Shown here piece by piece: positions 6,656-8,160 of a stretch of 8,160 nucleotides of DNA (positions within the stretch are counted from its first letter, which is position 1; each line of letters starts with the position of its first letter). This DNA comes from an uncultured Flavobacteriales bacterium. GTDB taxonomy: Bacteria; Bacteroidota; Bacteroidia; Flavobacteriales; Crocinitomicaceae. A model generated the notes under the pieces. It ran no database searches. It saw nothing but the letters and a program-made list of their open reading frames with translations, and was not told the DNA's origin. The position numbers were made by a program, and so were the translations under genes. The DNA lies in NCBI GenBank assembly GCA_946886545.1, contig CAMPIU010000120.1:1-8160 (forward strand), in the 5' to 3' direction.

Positions 6656-7891
6656 ATGAAAAAAATACTCCTTCTCTTTTCATTCCTTCCGTTAACAATT
6701 TCATTTGCTTTCACCCAGGATTCTATTTCAGTTCTGTTTATTGGAAACAGTTACACTTATGTGAACGATCTGCCTGGAACCCTCGGGACGCTTGCGGCCA
6801 GTTTGGGTAAAGAAATCACGATCGACTCCAAAACAAATGGCGGATATACGTTTCAGAGTCATGTCAATGATGCGTTAACTTATTCTAAGATTCATTTAAA
6901 ACCATGGGATGTGGTGGTGATCCAGGGACAAAGCCAGGAACCAAGTTTTCCGGATGCGCAGGTCGATACACAAACATTACCTTATGCAGTTCAGTTATCG
7001 GATAGCATTTGGGCCAATAATACCTGCAGCAATGTAATGTATTACATGACGTGGGGCAGACAAAACGGTGATCCGCAATGGTCGGGAATAAACACTTTTG
7101 AAAAAATGAATACGCGTTTGTATAATGCATACATGCGTATGGCAGATTCAAGTGACCGGGCGATGGTTTCTCCGGTTGGGCGTGTGTGGTCATATGTTCG
7201 GACAAATCATCCGAGTATCAATTTATACAACCCGGATGAATCGCATCCATCTGCTGAAGGAACATATCTGGCTGCCTGTACATTTTATGCCTCGCTTTTC
7301 CAGCAATCACCTGTTGGTTCAAATTACTACGGAGGCTTAAGTGCCGCAACGGCCGGGATTCTGCAAAATGCAGCCGCACTAGTTGTATTGGATTCACTGG
7401 ATCATTTTCAATTGCATCCGGTTGATGAACCGACTCAAGCTCATTTTTCACTGGTGCAAAATGGTGAGCATATTCAGTTAAGCAATGAAAGTTCGAGGGC
7501 CGTAACTTATTCCTGGAGCTTTGGAGATGGTCAAATCGCCACAAGTGAGAACCCTCAGCATACTTTTAATTCAAATGGAAATTATACGGTACAGTTGATT
7601 GCTTCTTCGACTTGTAATTCAGATACTTTTTCTGTTCAGGTGAACGTGAATTCACTTGGTGTCTCCGATTTGAATTTTGAGTCAATCCGAATAAACACCC
7701 AAGAAGAATTTATAGCTATTTCTTCCAATGAACCGGGTTTTTCCTTTGAAGTATTCAGCATTGACGGAAGGCAGGTGATTGAGAAGCAAAATTTGGATCA
7801 ACATCCGGTTTTAATTCCACGAGTGAATCAGTTGCAATTATTCAGGATCAGTGACCCGAGAGGAATGATGAGAGTAGTGGTTGTTTATTAG
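6656..7891 (+). CDS. Secreted SGNH/DUF4886-like hydrolase with PKD domain
   Basis: The 411-residue product has a signal peptide (1 to about 20, ending AFTQ|D). Residues 25-250 look like an SGNH hydrolase: VLFIGNSYT (26-34) carries the probable nucleophile Ser32, WDVVVIQGQSQEP (84-96) takes the place of the usual GxND block, and NPDESHPSAEGTYLAA (192-207) supplies the Asp194-x-x-His197 pair. GNSYT with QGQS and DxSHPS is closer to the DUF4886-type branch than to classical GDSL lipases; the substrate (perhaps acetylated or esterified polysaccharide) is unknown. A PKD domain follows at about 262-332, with YSWSFGDG (285-292), NPQHTF (299-304) and GNYTVQL (308-314). The last 75 residues resemble a T9SS type A sorting domain in outline (FEVFSIDGRQV, 365-374) but lack the PNP and G.Y motifs and end RVVVVY. 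It is divergent from the VCBS-repeat gene. Confidence 0.85.
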   Translation: MKKILLLFSFLPLTISFAFTQDSISVLFIGNSYTYVNDLPGTLGTLAASLGKEITIDSKTNGGYTFQSHVNDALTYSKIHLKPWDVVVIQGQSQEPSFPDAQVDTQTLPYAVQLSDSIWANNTCSNVMYYMTWGRQNGDPQWSGINTFEKMNTRLYNAYMRMADSSDRAMVSPVGRVWSYVRTNHPSINLYNPDESHPSAEGTYLAACTFYASLFQQSPVGSNYYGGLSAATAGILQNAAALVVLDSLDHFQLHPVDEPTQAHFSLVQNGEHIQLSNESSRAVTYSWSFGDGQIATSENPQHTFNSNGNYTVQLIASSTCNSDTFSVQVNVNSLGVSDLNFESIRINTQEEFIAISSNEPGFSFEVFSIDGRQVIEKQNLDQHPVLIPRVNQLQLFRISDPRGMMRVVVVY

Positions 7892-7894
7892 TTA

Positions 7895-7932
7895 TTGGGC
7901 AATAGTTATTTGATTTAACTACGAATTCCCAA
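7895..7932 (+). terminator. Weak hairpin behind the hydrolase gene
   Basis: TTGGG (7895-7899) pairs with CCCAA (7928-7932), and inside it AGTTA (7904-7908) pairs with TAACT (7916-7920) around a 7-nt loop. The outer and inner stems are separated by an unpaired internal loop, and no U-tract follows, so it is at best a weak 3'-end signal. It begins four bases after the stop codon of the hydrolase. Confidence 0.2.
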
Positions 7933-8065
7933 ATTAAACGTCGAATTAAAATGTTCAACCAATTTGTTAAAATTTCATTTTTTAAAATTTTTGTATTCAA
8001 AACTAACATTTATCGCTATAGGTCAACAATAACAAGTGATTTAAAATTGATTAATTTGACTTACG

Positions 8066-8080
8066 TATCAATTATTGATA
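8066..8080. promoter_or_regulatory. Perfect 15-base palindrome, possible operator
   Basis: TATCAAT-T-ATTGATA has seven-base arms around one central base and lies between two TTACGT direct repeats inside the AT-rich tail. The size and symmetry suit a dimeric regulator's binding site. Low complexity makes chance palindromes more likely, and no regulator gene is in view. Confidence 0.3.
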
Positions 8081-8160
8081 ATTATTACGTTAAATAATTA
8101 ACATATTAATATTTTCTTTTTTTTAGCTTTTTTATCATCGAGGCTTAGCTTAATTAAGGC

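Larger units (their letters stand above)
7892..8160. other. AT-rich non-coding tail
   Basis: No credible gene is seen in these 269 bases on either strand. Bases 7961-8160 contain 40 G or C by hand count, about 20 percent, far below the neighbouring genes. The heptamer TTAAAAT occurs four times (7946, 7967, 7982, 8041). TTACGT occurs twice (8061-8066 and 8085-8090), and a palindrome CTTAATTAAG lies at 8149-8158. It is probably the upstream regulatory region of a gene beyond the right edge, but no confident promoter was found. Confidence 0.6.

Noticed and set aside
6885..7544. Two minus-strand open frames of 106 and 108 codons within the hydrolase gene
   Set aside because: They are antisense to conserved SGNH and PKD blocks and are rich in His, Pro and Cys in a way typical of shadow frames.
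8098..8160. Possible 3' end of a minus-strand gene entering from the right edge (20 codons, Lys-rich, then TAA)
   Set aside because: It is too short to judge, the sequence is low complexity, and its Lys run simply reflects the T-rich plus strand. It cannot be supported without more sequence.

Overview
The window looks like chromosomal DNA from a member of the Bacteroidota, most likely Flavobacteriales. Crocinitomicaceae/Fluviicola-like is a guess from overall flavour, not a demonstrated placement. The evidence is a C-terminal type IX secretion (T9SS) sorting domain, signal peptides that end in Gln-containing cleavage regions, a DUF5777-type beta-barrel next to a YceI-like protein, no Shine-Dalgarno sequences before the starts, and candidate promoters of the TAnnTTTG type.

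Layout. (1) Bases 1-1373, minus strand: a DUF5777-family outer-membrane beta-barrel gene followed by the 5' part of a YceI-family secreted protein gene that runs off the left edge. An imperfect palindrome built from GAGTCA/TGACTC words separates them. (2) Bases 1587-2375, plus strand: an unrecognised secreted protein made of two ungapped copies of a domain of about 100 residues. (3) Bases 2437-3447, minus strand: accA (acetyl-CoA carboxylase carboxyltransferase alpha subunit) with a clear intrinsic terminator behind it. (4) Bases 3507-4310, plus strand: ispE (CDP-ME kinase, MEP isoprenoid pathway), divergent from accA across 59 bp. (5) Bases 4307-6562, minus strand: a large secreted VCBS/FG-GAP repeat protein with a T9SS type A sorting domain, whose stop codon overlaps that of ispE in the tetranucleotide TTAA. 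(6) Bases 6656-7891, plus strand: a secreted SGNH/DUF4886-like hydrolase with a PKD domain and a divergent, possibly T9SS-type, C-terminal domain. (7) Bases 7892-8160: a strongly AT-rich non-coding tail with a perfect 15-base palindrome.

Working together: accA and ispE are housekeeping genes for fatty-acid and isoprenoid precursor synthesis. The other genes all encode exported or envelope proteins. The alternating strands mean most genes are probably transcribed singly; the one plausible operon is DUF5777 plus yceI-like. I see no RNA genes, CRISPR array, insertion sequence, integrase or defence system. The most novel item is the two-domain secreted protein at 1587-2375; the rest is mostly ordinary Bacteroidota content.
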